64,000 nucleotides of DNA, from positions 9,746,001 through 9,810,000 of the forward strand of contig OX439041.1 in NCBI GenBank assembly GCA_949317995.1, read 5' to 3'. Position 1 is the stretch's first letter. Each line of letters starts with the position of its first letter. The notes beneath the pieces are model-generated. The model was given only the letters and a program-made list of their open reading frames with translations, ran no database searches and was not told the DNA's origin. Source of the DNA: Acholoe squamosa. Taxonomy: Eukaryota; Annelida; Polychaeta; Phyllodocida; Polynoidae. This document shows, piece by piece, positions 33,721 to 45,441 of the stretch. A program made the translations under genes and the position numbers.

Positions 33721-35429
33721 GATTCAGAAAGTATTTATTTTGAAGATTGAGAATAATATTGTTAGATCTCTTAGTGTGCATGATGTTATAATGACCTCGT
33801 CCACTGGAAAAATTGGCATGACTGATGTTGTAATGACCTCATTCGAAGTATATTGTCTTTAGTTCCTGGTCCGTGTTCCTGTCCCCAGTATTGCATTGGT
33901 TCTGGTGTTCCGTAATGCTTATTGTCTCCCCCATTAATTATAGTGATTTATAGAGTATAGTAGACATTCTTCTTGATTTTCTGTTGTATAATATGTATGT
34001 TTGTATATATATTTAATTGTACAGCGTTCATCTCATTTTGTATCTTCATCTCCTTCATCATAGAAATGTGTACCAGAATTGATTGAAACAAGGGAAAAGT
34101 AAGGTATCACCCCATTTATTGGCACAATTAAACCACAAGTATGAAACCGTTGATTTGACAATAAAACTATTTTTAAACCTAAAAATGCTTTCAAAGACTG
34201 CTCTTTTAGAATGTAAAGCAAAACTTATACTCTCGCTGACCTATTAGAACTACCTATAACTCAGGAGGTCTGATCTTAACACACTACGACTGCTCACATT
34301 CAGCTATTTCCTTATCTCGGAGAGGATCAATTGCTATGCAAAAGGGAATGTTGCTGGGTAACTGATTGTCCTAGCAACAAACAGTAGGCTTCTTTGTGAT
34401 CCCCAGCCTTAATCTAGGTAGGGGGTGAAGCAAAATATTTATTGTCTGATCAGTTTTAGTGTTCAGAGTGGCATGTTGAAGTGGTAAGGGAAAGCCTCAA
34501 TTCAGTTTTTTTTAAAAGGTTTTATTGGGTCGAAAGTTAAATACCAGAATTCGGTCTGGCCGTTCTGCCGTCTGGGCCCACATTTCAGCCTCCTATGTTG
34601 ACAATTGGTACGGCGGCGAGTAATATTATTATCTTCAGTGGACCATAAAGCAGAGAAAATAGCTTCTAACAATCGTATTCACACATGATAGATCAGAAAA
34701 ATCAGAAAAGTTCAAGACTCCAGGCACTTGCATTATAGTATTGGTGAAACCACTCAGTGGTCTTGGGGAAGGGGAGGGGAGTGGCGGGTGAGGGATGAAG
34801 GGGGATTGAAAATGTGGAAGGAGTTTAGTATTTTGTCATAGTGTGATATTTTACATCCTGTAGTATAATACCTGTAGCTCATAGAGACTCCAGTACACTC
34901 AGGTTTGGCTCGATCAGTGCCGGAAGATCTACATGTATATGTATATACATTGCTGCTAGCACAGTGACATCAACATATAAACAGAGATAGAGGGAAGCAA
35001 AAGAAAATTATCATGAGGAAGAGATCTAATACTGTGCCTGGAGAATTCAACTTAGTATATGGTATTTTGAAAAATAAGATAAGTATAGTGTAATGATATG
35101 TAAGTGTGCATAGTATGAACATCTGGCATAGTAGTAAATACTATATTACCAAAAGACTTCTTTTCATAGGAGAAAAGCCCATATCAATCTCGAGCGTAAA
35201 TGTCGATTCACCATAATGACTGCGGTAATACCACATTACATACCCTAGGATCAAAATAGAATGCAATATTAAGGACATAGACATAGATATGGAGAAACAG
35301 TAAAACAGTGATAATATCATAGATAATACAGCATGAAAAGACATAGATAATGACACAATGAGCAGTGGTAACTACCAGCTGCTGCAGTGGCAAATTATAA
35401 GATTATTGTCTAGAAGTGGTAATACCAGC
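33721..35429. other. Non-coding, LINE-adjacent
   Basis: No gene. A (G)n-rich patch lies at 34765-34790. AGTGGTAATACCAGCTAC at 35411-35430, at the LINE's 3' edge, also appears as AGTGGTAATACCAACTAC at 39820-39840 inside the LINE interval. Confidence 0.4.
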
Positions 35430-35437
35430 TACTAGAC

Positions 35438-38287
35438 TTACCTGAACCAGTTTGTATCAATTGGTATAATAAACCAATTAGGAAAATCTTTTTGGATTGT
35501 GTTTTTGAATAATTCTTTCTCCAGAATATTAGTGTATTTTGCACAAAGGTTATTCCAGCAGTTTATCGCTCTAAACCTGGCTGATTTACCATATACAGGA
35601 TGTTTGATACGAGTGTAATGGTACCTTGTACCGTCGGAACGTCTGGTTGGTAAATCCCTATTGTCAATGAGATCAACATTAATTTTTAGATCATAGGCAT
35701 TAGGTGAATATACCTTCTCTCTCTCAGACTTTTGACATTGGCCCAATTATGAGTTTATCTTGTGGTCATGCTTGGGTTAGGTCCAAGCCTGACATTATAT
35801 ACTATTCTCAAAGCCTTGTTTTGAAGGAGCTGCAAGTCTTGAGTTGGTCCTTACAATTATCATCATAGATTACATCACAATAATCATAATGAGGAAGAAT
35901 GGTGCTGGTATAGATATTTAGAGCAGTATTAACATCTGTATATTTTCTTATTCTAGCTAACTGTATAACTTTGGAGTTTACCCTATCATAGACAGTACTA
36001 ATATGCTTATTGAAGGATAGGTTATTATCTAAAATTACACCCAAATATTTGAAGGGTTGTACTTCTTCCAGTTGTACTCCCCTAATATAGAAATTGGGAT
36101 GTATGGCCGGTGGTGGGCCTATGAACATCCATTGTGTTTTTTCTGGTTTATCGTAAGACTGTTCATAATACACCAACTTGACAACTTGTTTAAAGCAACT
36201 TACAAGTAGCTCTCTCTGATCAGTGGAGGAAATCACAGCATCATCAGCATAAAGAACTATATTACAGTTTCCTACCTGCTTTACCAGGTCATTTATATAG
36301 ATAATGAACAAAATAGGACCTGCTGTTTTGCCTTGTGGCACTCCATACGTTATAGGCAAGGTCTTAGAAAATTTGTTATTCACACCAACTTCCTGAGTCC
36401 TATTTGTCAAGTAGGACTTAAACCAATCACATGTATTGTCACTAAGTCCATAATCAGATAATTTTTGTATTAGTATAGGGTGAGAAACAGTATTTAATGC
36501 CTTTTTATAGTCAATGAAGATAGAGAAGGTAGTCTTCCTATTGTTAAAGTTTTCATAGACCATATCCAAGTAAGCACTGACAGCAGATAATGTAGAGTGA
36601 TTTTTCCTGAAACCATGTTGGGCACAAGTGATATAATTTTTGCCTTCCATATAATTTTTAGGCCTTGTAATAACTAATTTTTCAAGAATTTTGCCAGGTA
36701 GCGGGAGTTGGCTTATGGGCCTTAGATCGTTCACGGATTTGCTATTGGGTTTCTTTGGTATGGGGGTGACAATGGCATGTTTTCACACATCAGGAAAACT
36801 TGCATCTAATAGGGATTTGTTACAGATCATCCTAAGCTTACTACAGTCTCGAAGTAATAACTGCTTAATGACAGAGGATTTCACATTTGTGATAGCAGAT
36901 GACTTAGTGACATCAATTTCAACAATAACTTTTTTTATATCATCTTCATCAAACAGAGTAAACAGTAGGTCATGCTTTACATGTATTTGTGGTATTTTGC
37001 TCCTAAATAATACCTTGGGTAAAACATCCACAATTTCTTTTTTACCAATTTTTAGTGAAAACTTCATTGATATAATCAGGGATTTGAGCAGGACCATATT
37101 TGTGCCCAGTCTCATCATCAATAAGTTGATTTATACAGTCACCTTTATATTTAGGGAGTAATTTTCTAACACCTCTCCAATATTCACGAGGATCAGTTTT
37201 ATGCTTATCCAGCAGCTTGCTCAGGGTATTCTTTTTATTTACAGTAATAGCACTATCAACTCTCTTGGCAAATGTATCAGCGACAGCCCAGTCACCTGGG
37301 TTATTGTATAGCTTGGCTTGTTTATAAGCATTGTCACAGAGCCTCATTGCACCTATGATCTCATTTGTTAACCATTCTGGTTTATCTATTGACACATATG
37401 TCCTCCTCAAGGGGGCTGTGGCACTTAATGCTTTAAGGAAATTAGCCATATAGATCGAACATAATCCATTAACAATAACTTGGTGATAATTGTAGTCAAC
37501 CCAATTGCTATTGCAAAAGTCATGGTGAAAGATATTAATATCAAAATTTCTGTACACCCTAATAGTTTTTAATTCCTTAGAAATTTTGTTTCTTTCACAT
37601 TTTAAGATTAGAAACACCGGCATGTGATCACTTAGGTGAATATTAACTGTACCATGGTGACTTACATAATCACAGTTTGTATACATATGGTCAATAAGGG
37701 TTTTGGATAAACCTTTTACTCTTGTTGGGATCGTAATATACTGCTTAAGACCATTGACATTAGCTACTCTCTTAATACGTTTTTGATCTATGTCAGACAG
37801 TGTAAGTAAATCAATATTAAAATCTCCCATAATAACAATCTTTCGAGTGGGTACAGTTTTATCAAGTAGATTAATCAAATAGTCAATAACATGTTGATTT
37901 CCTACCTCAGGGGGCTTGTAGACTAGAATCACCTTATATATAGCTTTATGGATCTCAAGGTTAATAGTCAAACCTTCATAATTTGGAGTTATTGCTGACT
38001 CAAGTGGACATTCAGTTATGATAATATCCTCTTTGACATAGAAAAGTAATCCGCCACAGTCTTTATCAACATAAGGGCGTCGATCCAGCCTTACAATATT
38101 ATAGCCAGGGTATGATATCATTGATGTATCATGATGTTTGTCTAACCATGTCTCACAGACACCCATTACATCGGCATATGGAAGAATGTATTTTAATGGT
38201 TTTCCCATATAGGCTGCATATGTTACAACCAATAAACTTCAACCCTTTATGTTGACCTAAATCATTTACCTTGAAGCATTCACTCAT
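35438..38287 (-). pseudogene. LINE ORF2: endonuclease-reverse transcriptase, disabled
   Basis: The product would nick target DNA and reverse-transcribe the LINE RNA. The frame 38232-37042 shows an apurinic-type endonuclease: GVCETWLD, IVIMGDFNIDLL and HLSDHMPVFLIL. The true N-terminal block (GCNICSLYGK) lies just upstream in a different frame, so a first shift is near 38215. A second shift near 37080 moves to the frame 37121-36783, which ends at an in-frame TGA (near 36784, SFPDV-stop-KHAIV). The RT follows (to 35808) with NDLRPISQLPLPGKILEKLV, FIDYKKALNTVSHPI, GVPQG and YADDAV. A third shift near 35840 restores LQLLQNKALRIVYNV in another frame, then a further block runs to 35438. Catalytic residues are still visible. 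Confidence 0.88.
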
Positions 38288-38828
38288 CAGGGCCATTTAT
38301 GACATTCTGGCAGATAAGACCATATCTGTATCTTGTAAGTGAACAATGGTAATGATGAAAAATGAAAACACATAGGGGGGAGGGGGGAGAAATAAATTGT
38401 TTGCATGGTGTGTTGCTTATAACTATAGCTATGGGACCACAAAGTTGTGATATAGTCGGTGTGTGTGTGAGACTGCACACAAGCGTTCCCTAAAGAAAAC
38501 TGGAAAACAAGTAGCATTAAGGTCTTGTTATGTAGCGCACTGGTTATAGTGATAAAGAAAATATAAGTCGTGAAACATAGAAATCCAGTGATATTCACTG
38601 TTATATGGCAATTTCAGTTGCCACAGTTAAACCTAAGGAACATATATACACATAAAATTTACATACTTACCATTGGCCAAACGTAAGCAATGAACAGTAA
38701 TCATTGTGCAATAATCTCTAGTGATCTATTGATCAAATGATCTTAGATACTATAGATACCCTTATATAGATAGACTGACATAGATTAGATGATGATACCT
38801 GCAGGTTTGACTGAAAACAAAATAATCA
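38288..38828 (-). other. Inter-ORF spacer of the LINE
   Basis: About 540 bases between the SGNH-like ORF and ORF2. Short Thr/Ser/Ile-rich frames exist but show no domain. Confidence 0.4.
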
Positions 38829-39539
38829 TTAGTACTGGAAATGATTCGTAGCAATGTACAGCTTGTCGATTGCTTTTGTGAGTTCATTGGCATAATAGAG
38901 GTTGCCATCATGATCTAAATGGCAGCCATCATTCAACGAATCATAGTTGTGGATTGTCCTTCCTTGTCCAACCCCTTTATGAAAAAGGGTAGCTGTCCAA
39001 GGAGTGGGCACATCATTACTACAGTTGTAATGTGTGATCTCTCTGTTGACATCCAAAATGACTTGATTCAAGATCTTCTGATGTGGGTGCTCATATAGTA
39101 AATCATTGTAATGGAACAAGTCAATTCCTATAATCTGGCAGAACATGATATGTGCGTCGGTAACAACTCTGAATTTTGATGTGCAATTTATCATGGCCTC
39201 AATGTAGTCAGATATAATATCTTCAGGGCTGGCTCTGAGCTCGACAAGACCAGTTTCATAATATTTCACGGTTATGTTGCACAGGCCTGCAGCCATGACA
39301 ATCAGTCTTGGGTTATACTTGTGGAGCTCCCTGATCCCTAGGTTGGTTATTCTACCAATATCTGCTCCACGCTGATAATCAAAGAAATACGTAATCCCAT
39401 CATGATTCTTCATATAATCTTGGAGGAACTCCCCCCTAGAGTCGTGCAGTGTGTAAACTGACATCGCTGCTGTCTGGAGACTGCCAATAAAAACAAATAG
39501 GCCAGGAGATATCAGCTGTCTTGTAACATGATGTGGCAC
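38829..39539 (-). CDS. SGNH-hydrolase-like ORF inside the LINE interval
   Basis: SGNH hydrolases are serine esterases or lipases; esterase domains are known in ORF1 proteins of some CR1/L2-type LINEs. Here TLHDSRGEFLQ supplies a candidate nucleophile serine in a DSR block, AAGLCN sits where the Gly/Asn block is expected, and NDGCHLDHDGN near residue 210 provides the C-terminal Asp-x-x-His. The best start may be the internal Met at 39464 (MSVYTLHDSRG), since the first ~25 residues look like leader or intron sequence (TATTGGCAG precedes it). Its position between ORF1 and ORF2, same strand, suggests that it belongs to the LINE. A nearby host exon is the alternative. The frame is intact while ORF2 is broken, which is curious. 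Confidence 0.6.
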   Translation of the reverse strand: MPHHVTRQLISPGLFVFIGSLQTAAMSVYTLHDSRGEFLQDYMKNHDGITYFFDYQRGADIGRITNLGIRELHKYNPRLIVMAAGLCNITVKYYETGLVELRASPEDIISDYIEAMINCTSKFRVVTDAHIMFCQIIGIDLFHYNDLLYEHPHQKILNQVILDVNREITHYNCSNDVPTPWTATLFHKGVGQGRTIHNYDSLNDGCHLDHDGNLYYANELTKAIDKLYIATNHFQY

Positions 39540-40565
39540 ATTATGTGGTACGCAATGTGTAATTTACCCAGGTAAGTATTATTGTGGCACTATAGTTCAA
39601 TTCCCACGCACACCCAGGGCATTGATATGGTTTAAAAAAACAGTGACATTGCTCAATAGTAATCTTATAGTATCCTACGTATGTGCATACACATTAGTCA
39701 ATAGTTTAGGAAAAAACACTAATAATTCCAATGCAGTATCTCGTATGGAGTAAATCATGTTTTCACAGTGATTTAATAATTTACCTAATGAAGGGCAGTC
39801 AGTAGGTCAGTATGGTTTGTAGTGGTAATACCAACTACGCTTGGCACATCAACTGATCACATTAAATTGGGTATTCAACCCTGTGGTGCTCCTGGGTCGG
39901 GGATCGGCAATGCAGGCTGTGCTGACACTGGATTTAGATTTGGGTCGGGCCCTGGTTGTGGTTGTTGTTGTGGTTGAGGGACTGGGATTGGTGCTGCTGT
40001 TGGTCCTGGAGGTGGGGGTAGGGGTAGGTAGCACCTCGTTAGTTCAGCACGCACTTTTTCAAGTACCGCCCCCCCCCTTTATTTTGCCCCTTAAATGATC
40101 TGTCAGCAATTATCTTGCTCATAATAGCACACTGGCTCCCCCATACAGGGTCCGGCGTACTTTCGACTAATTGCTTGTTGGCCCTTTGGTCACATAGTAG
40201 GATTTCTCAGGCCCTTGTTTTGTTCAAACTTGCATAAGTTATACCTGTACAGTAGGTACTCTGCTGTGTTTTGCCAATCAGGGATTGTAATCCATTTCAC
40301 CTTGCGCTTGACCTCAAAAGGGTCCGCACAAGAGAGCACTTATTGTAATGTAGCTGTAGCCCCTACCATTCTACACTTTTCTGCACACAGCGCTTGCTCT
40401 ACTGAGCAATAAATTATACCATCCATTTCCAGTCGACAACTGAAAATGTTTGAATATGGGCTCTGTGGGCCATGGTATGCGACAAAGTCATTCCCCACTC
40501 TTGTACGTGCATTTTCGAGTCTGAGATCATGAGGGAGGTCAGAAAGGGTACTGTGGTGGTAGAAT
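39540..40565 (-). other. LINE interior with a Pro/Gln-rich open stretch
   Basis: Minus-strand reading from about 40060 to the stop at 39875-39877 gives VLEKVRAELT followed by a Pro/Gln/Ala-rich tail (PVPQPQQQPQPGPDPN). It looks like the C-terminal end of a LINE protein, out of frame with ORF1. Positions 40090-40560 show nothing recognisable. Confidence 0.4.
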
Positions 40566-41288
40566 CTAAGGCGTAATTTGTTTGCCAGCGATCGATGCTA
40601 GTTTACCAATTGTCCTAATGTCTGATTTCTGTGCCTTTATAGTGGGATTTGTATCCTCTGAGACGAAAATGTTCTGGGTATCGAGCAGCTTTTGAAGCCT
40701 GCTTTTGGACGCCACGATTTTGTCCATAATTTCAGCTCTTACAAAGGTCACAGTGATAGGCCTATTGTGCCATGTTATAGGGCCAGTTCTGTATGCAAGA
40801 TCAATGCTAGTATATATTAGGTTTGGATGAACCTTAACTAGTATATCGAAAGATATGTCATGGCAGTTCTCGTGTTTTGCGTAGTCTACACCTACTATAA
40901 CTACATGTTTTCTCCTTGTATTATGATCCAGGGTTATAATAGTCTCTTTATTACTTGCAATGTCATGCTTAGTAAAGTTGACTTCTCTAGATAGGTCATC
41001 TATGTAGTCACCCTGTGCATCTAGTCTGCCTTTGTTTTCAGTGTCATTCTTACTGAGCCTCTTAATCTCATCATGGGCAAAATTGAGAGATTCCTTTAAA
41101 TCCCTATTCTCTTCAATGTCACCCCTGACCTCTCCAACCTCAATTTTTGTGTCATGGAGTGTAGTTTGTATTGCCTGTAATATGTCTGCTATTTTAGTCC
41201 AGCCCTCATCTACATCTTTTGTGGTGGCGCATGTCTTTCTATTCCTCAACTCATTTATCCACCTGTCAACCTGTTCACCACTGGCCAT
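40566..41288 (-). CDS. LINE ORF1-like protein: coiled coil plus RNA-binding fold
   Basis: About 240 residues beginning MASGEQVDRWINELRNRK. Residues ~45-120 are heptad-like and charged (coiled coil). From KHVVIVGVDYAKHENCHDI through DLAYRTGP, RPITVTFV, KIVASKSRLQKLL and IFVSEDTNP the order matches the RRM-like domain of L1-type ORF1 proteins (Transposase_22 pattern), including the conserved 'hRxG' and 'Rpi-vkF' strings. Such proteins coat LINE RNA. The frame is intact. It lies at the 5' end of the LINE interval on the same strand. Confidence 0.8.
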   Translation of the reverse strand: MASGEQVDRWINELRNRKTCATTKDVDEGWTKIADILQAIQTTLHDTKIEVGEVRGDIEENRDLKESLNFAHDEIKRLSKNDTENKGRLDAQGDYIDDLSREVNFTKHDIASNKETIITLDHNTRRKHVVIVGVDYAKHENCHDISFDILVKVHPNLIYTSIDLAYRTGPITWHNRPITVTFVRAEIMDKIVASKSRLQKLLDTQNIFVSEDTNPTIKAQKSDIRTIGKLASIAGKQITP

Positions 41289-41290
41289 GT

Positions 41291-42044
41291 TTACAAACAG
41301 TCACTGTCACTGCACACTGTACCAGTCACTGTCACTAACCCTGGGTGCCACACAGAAAAGAACAAAAATACCACTTACCCGGTATATTAACAATCTGTCT
41401 CCAGTGTCCGTGTGAAGCTTATGTGCTTATAATTGTCCTGTCCAAAGCTTATCACACTCCTTGTAGTATAAGTCCACTAATTTGGAAGTTTTGTGGTAAC
41501 CCGTGCTCAGCGCGCGCTACTCGTGGTCTGCCATACTGTCAGCATTATAGTGCAATAGGATTTGACATTTAGTGCCTTCAGCACCATGGCTGCCTTACTA
41601 AACTCTACATGATAGCTATATAAGTGCTAATTGCTCGTGTTAAATGTGCTAAAAAAATTGTCATAAGGGGTTCAGTCTATACAAAGACTTTTTCTCCTAA
41701 CAGGCCATACAGTCCCACAGATTTTACCGTTCTGCAGGCCCGAAATAATCTTGGCAGTACTCTCCGAGAGTCTGGCAGCATTTTTCTGATACATCACAGT
41801 GTGCGTACAAGGGAGGTGTAGAGAGTTCTAGGGTATGTTGCCTCTATATAGAAGGCTTCTAGTATATATATACATCACATATAGGTCTAGTGACCTTTTA
41901 TTTAATCTTTGAGTAGCTACGGAGTTTGTGGGTAGGTAAAACTATACAATTAGGTCTCCTAAATAAGTCAGACATATAACTAAGAACAGACTTATTTCTA
42001 TGGATTTCTTACATTTGCATTCACATTGTACACAAAACTCGAGT
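41291..42044. other. Non-coding, possible LINE 5' region
   Basis: Upstream of ORF1. May contain the LINE 5' UTR. No gene supported. Confidence 0.35.
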
Positions 42045-43326
42045 CTAGACATGTCCAACGGATATTTCACCTTTAAACATATTCGCAATCAGTGATTCTG
42101 TGCTGTTTACACTGTACTTGTTTACAAGGGTATCTGGGGCACAGTCTAAGACAATTTCCACATAGTCGACCGCTGGTAAAAACATTTGTTTGTATAATTT
42201 AATTGATAGGTCTTTGTCAACAAGCTTTCTGACCTGAGTTGATAAGCTTTTGTCATCATGGTACATTGTTTCTTAAAACTAAGGGTTGAGTCCAACACTA
42301 CATCCAAATAGATGAAAGAATCAACTACCCTTAGGCTAGACCCGCCCAGAGAAATTTCGATACCTTCAACATTCAGCTTTTTTTCTCTTAGGATACTCAT
42401 CCACAGTTAACATTTGCTGTCGCTGTTAACATTCAATTTGTGCTCACATCAATAACCAGGCAGTCACTATTAGTTATTGAATAACTATTGGAATAAACAT
42501 AACTTATATTTATGATAAATATCAATACATACAAACAATTGACAGGAACACGTAAATGGCAGTCAGTGTGGAATTGTCCATCCACACAATTGGCAAGAGG
42601 CCTTGCCTGTTTATTCAACACCTTTTTTCTTTCTTTTTTTTTAAACGAATAAACCAAACACAAAAGCAAAAAATGTCAACAAAATGCTGCCAACAGCAGG
42701 GAACTTATGTGCGGGTGGAGCCCTGAGTGGCGAGAATAGGAACTAGAGCAAGAGCAGACAGAGTCTGAACAGAAAACACTAGTGACAACCTTATTAATAC
42801 CCACATAAATCTTTTATATGGCGCAACACCAGCTTTACACAAAATCCCAATCTTCTTGAACCAGGTTAGATATTCCTACTGGATTTACCACTGCAACATA
42901 CAGCTAGATCGTCCACATACATACAAAATGACTAGTGCTTCAAAATATTGATTACACTATTAATATAAATAATGAACAGCATCCCTGTGGTACTCTACAG
43001 GTGATCGGCAGTGGACCTGAAGAAACACTATTAGCAGTGGTGTGTTGACATGTTTCACTCAGGTAACTCTTGAACCATTCAACAGTATCAGGCGACAACC
43101 TAATTTCATGTAACTTCATCAACAGCAGGGAGTGGTCTACAGTATCAAAAACCTTCCTCAAGGAAGACTGATATTTTAGACCCCCCCTCCCCCTATGCAA
43201 TACATCATGCCCAGCAAATTGTTGTGAGTCCTCGTCAACCTGTGTGAAGTGGCTCACACATGTCACTAGATGGAACACAACGTCGTTATAGCACAAGGTC
43301 ACCAGGAATAGGAATTGCTCTGCCAC
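42045..43326 (-). pseudogene. Remnant of a second LINE reverse transcriptase
   Basis: At 43326-42952 the frame includes KVFDTVDHSLLLMKLHEI, WFKSYLSETCQ and LPITCRVPQG, the palm motifs around the first catalytic Asp and the VPQG turn; a frame break follows before a YADD-like motif. At 42400-42045 are the post-palm segments SLGGSSLRVVDSFIYLDVVL and LSIKLYKQMFLPAVDYVEIV. The ~550 bases between do not align, so there is an insertion or deletion. Sequence differs enough from the 35.4-41.3 kb element to be a different family member. Confidence 0.75.
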
Positions 43327-43827
43327 GTGAGTCTAACACACAGTGGCGAAAGATGACGGAATGAGTTATCACTCAAAAAGGTGTCACCATTGATGACCAA
43401 TCATGGCGACAGATGAGAACAATTTGCTGGGTACATTTTGTATTTTTCTAAATCAGAGATTTTAAAATCATAGTGGCTTTATGCAGTCATACTACCTTAA
43501 GAAATGGCCTCTTGAGGCAAACTTGTTATCAAATATATAAAAAAATAGACATTGATCCCAAATCTAGTCATACATGTAAAGATTAAGAAACTGGTAGTTA
43601 CTCATATATGCACATTACACTTATAGCACAGTTTCTTGTTTATGTGTGTGCACAGCTATGAAAGTTCCAATCCCGAAATATCTCGCGATATTTAAGCAGG
43701 AACATCACATCAACACAACAGCATCTGCCTGTAACCAGCAAAATCGTGAGATCATAACCAAAGATAGCTGATGTCATCATGTACATGGCAACCAGTCTAG
43801 TCCCAAGTTCGGGCTATATGCCCACAA
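43327..43827. other. Non-coding, downstream of NXPE-like exon
   Basis: CATACTACCTTAAGAAATGG then CCTCTTGAGGC near 43488-43520 matches the end of the TACGACT-family elements. No gene. Confidence 0.4.
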
Positions 43828-45159
43828 TCACGGGAAAACACCTTGTGTTTTATGGCATATATAGCTGCACAGTGCCTCATATGCAAGTATGCCAACCGTC
43901 CCCAAGGCAGTCTGATGCCGTGGATTTACAATGACATAATGCCCATCAAAGATCTCTTCTTCAAAGGGGTATATGGGTGACGTTATATCAAACACTTCCA
44001 CTCCGATATCAGTGAGTCTCTTGTATGTCCAACCATTTACAGACAAGACCGGCCTACATTCATGTGGGAAAAGCCCCATCCAAATCACCCTTATAAATTT
44101 TCCTCTTCTGAGGAGTAACTTATGTAACTCCTCAAATAGGATTTCAACTTCATTGACAAATTGTACAATATTGGACCGATGAAGGTCCCACTGGCCAGTA
44201 TTAATTACCAAGAGGTCTGGTGCAGAGGACGAGTTAGATAATGTATGCTTAATGGATATTAGGTTTTTCTCAAAGTTTTTCAACTCCTCGGTCAATTGAT
44301 GAGAATATGCTGACCACCGAAATGTGAGAGTGTCAACTGAGAATCGCTCATGAGTTCTCCGAGGCAAAGTAGAGTCTAGTCTGCCAATTTTAAGGAATAC
44401 ATAAAATGTCAGATATCTCATGTAAGAGTCACCAATAAAGAGTACATTTTGATATTTCCTCAGAAATTTGTTCAAAGTCTGATTACTCATCTTTCGCCAA
44501 AGGCCACCATCCACCAATAGGTTCCATCTGGTACCTTGGATTGTGATACCTGGATCTGTTTTAGATCTTTTCAACCAAGCATTAGGATAAGAGAATTTGC
44601 CAAACTTTTGGAGTTTATTTTCCCTACTTTATCTAGAAGAGTCAGGATTTTCATAATCATTAATAAAATCACTTCCTAGGAGAGGAGCCAGTCCCTTAAG
44701 AGTGAACAGATGTAAATGCTTGACTGATATTCTGAAGTAGGAAAAGTATCCAACACTTATCAATGTGATTTTGAGGGTAGATTGTCGTTCATGAATAAGG
44801 CATGTAACGTTGTAGGTCCCATTGAAGAAGTCTCTAGTATGACAGTATTGTTTGGTGTTCGGTCCATCTACTATTGCCCTGAACCATGAACCTCCATCAG
44901 CATAGGAGTGTTTAGGTAATAAATACCTATTTGAGTCGTTGTGTGTTGCCTCTTTCTCTGAAATCTGATAAACTACAATGTTGGGAGTCTCCTGTTGTGG
45001 TGCTTCTATCAATTCTATCTTGAAACTGTACCATGCGTTTCCTGCTCTTTGAGTTTGCTTGCGAAGAGTTTCCCATCTAGTGTTGTGATCCACTGTAAAG
45101 TTACTGTACTTGACAAGGCTTGTGCCACACATCTGCTGTCCTCTCTGTTCCCCCGTGAC
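43828..45159 (-). pseudogene. NXPE-like protein (neurexophilin/PC-esterase type), last exon with one stop
   Basis: NXPE proteins are secreted or lumenal, with an Ig-like domain followed by an SGNH/PC-esterase domain. The exon opens at a good acceptor (AATTTACAG|GTCACG) at 45159. The first half (to 44632) carries an Ig-like region with CHTRDFFNGTYNVTCLIH. A TAA at 44629-44631 interrupts, and the same frame then continues without shift through TIQGTRWNLLVDGGLW, the GDS block NVLFIGDSYMRYLTF, LLVINTGQWDLH and the C-terminal FDGHYVIVNP to a stop at 43828. Since both halves are in one frame with intact motifs, a single recent nonsense change (or sequencing error) explains it. The signal peptide and N-terminus would be on upstream exons not recognised here. 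Confidence 0.82.
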
Positions 45160-45199
45160 CTGTAAATTTAGTTCAGTCATATGACTTGTGTCAGATGGC

Positions 45200-45441
45200 T
45201 ACACTGTAAAAAATAACTGTTGAATCTACAAGGGATCCTCGTAACACTAGACAGTGAACCACTGTTATTGTGTCATAGTAAACCAGTGTAGTTTTTATAT
45301 GAAGCCCCAGGTGGCAGTACAGTGAGAAACACATATACATGGAATCTCTGTGAAAATAATGACGGATATCTAGCAACTTTCATTATCTCGACCAGATTCA
45401 CTCTGACTCTCCTACAACTGTGACTTTTTTTTTACAGTGTA
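45200..45441. mobile_element. TA-flanked MITE (CACTGTAAAAAA ends)
   Basis: The element 45202-45439 begins CACTGTAAAAAATAACTGTTG and ends with the near-inverse ACAACTGTGACTTTTTTTTTACAGTG, flanked by TA on both sides. That pattern fits a Tc1/mariner-type non-autonomous element. It lies about 40 bases upstream of the NXPE-like exon's acceptor, so within its intron. Confidence 0.8.

Larger units (their letters stand above)
35430..41290 (-). mobile_element. Near-full-length but mutated LINE, three ORF blocks
   Basis: Reading right to left on the minus strand: ORF1 with coiled coil and RNA-binding fold (41288-40566), an SGNH-hydrolase-like ORF (39539-38829), then endonuclease plus reverse transcriptase with several frame breaks (about 38287-35438). 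All are on one strand in the order expected for a non-LTR retrotransposon. The RT and endonuclease resemble the CR1/L2/Jockey group. The ORF2 lesions show it is immobile. Confidence 0.8.

Noticed and set aside
36691-37161. 156-codon plus-strand frame over the LINE
   Set aside because: Antisense of the endonuclease-RT linker region; no motif of its own.
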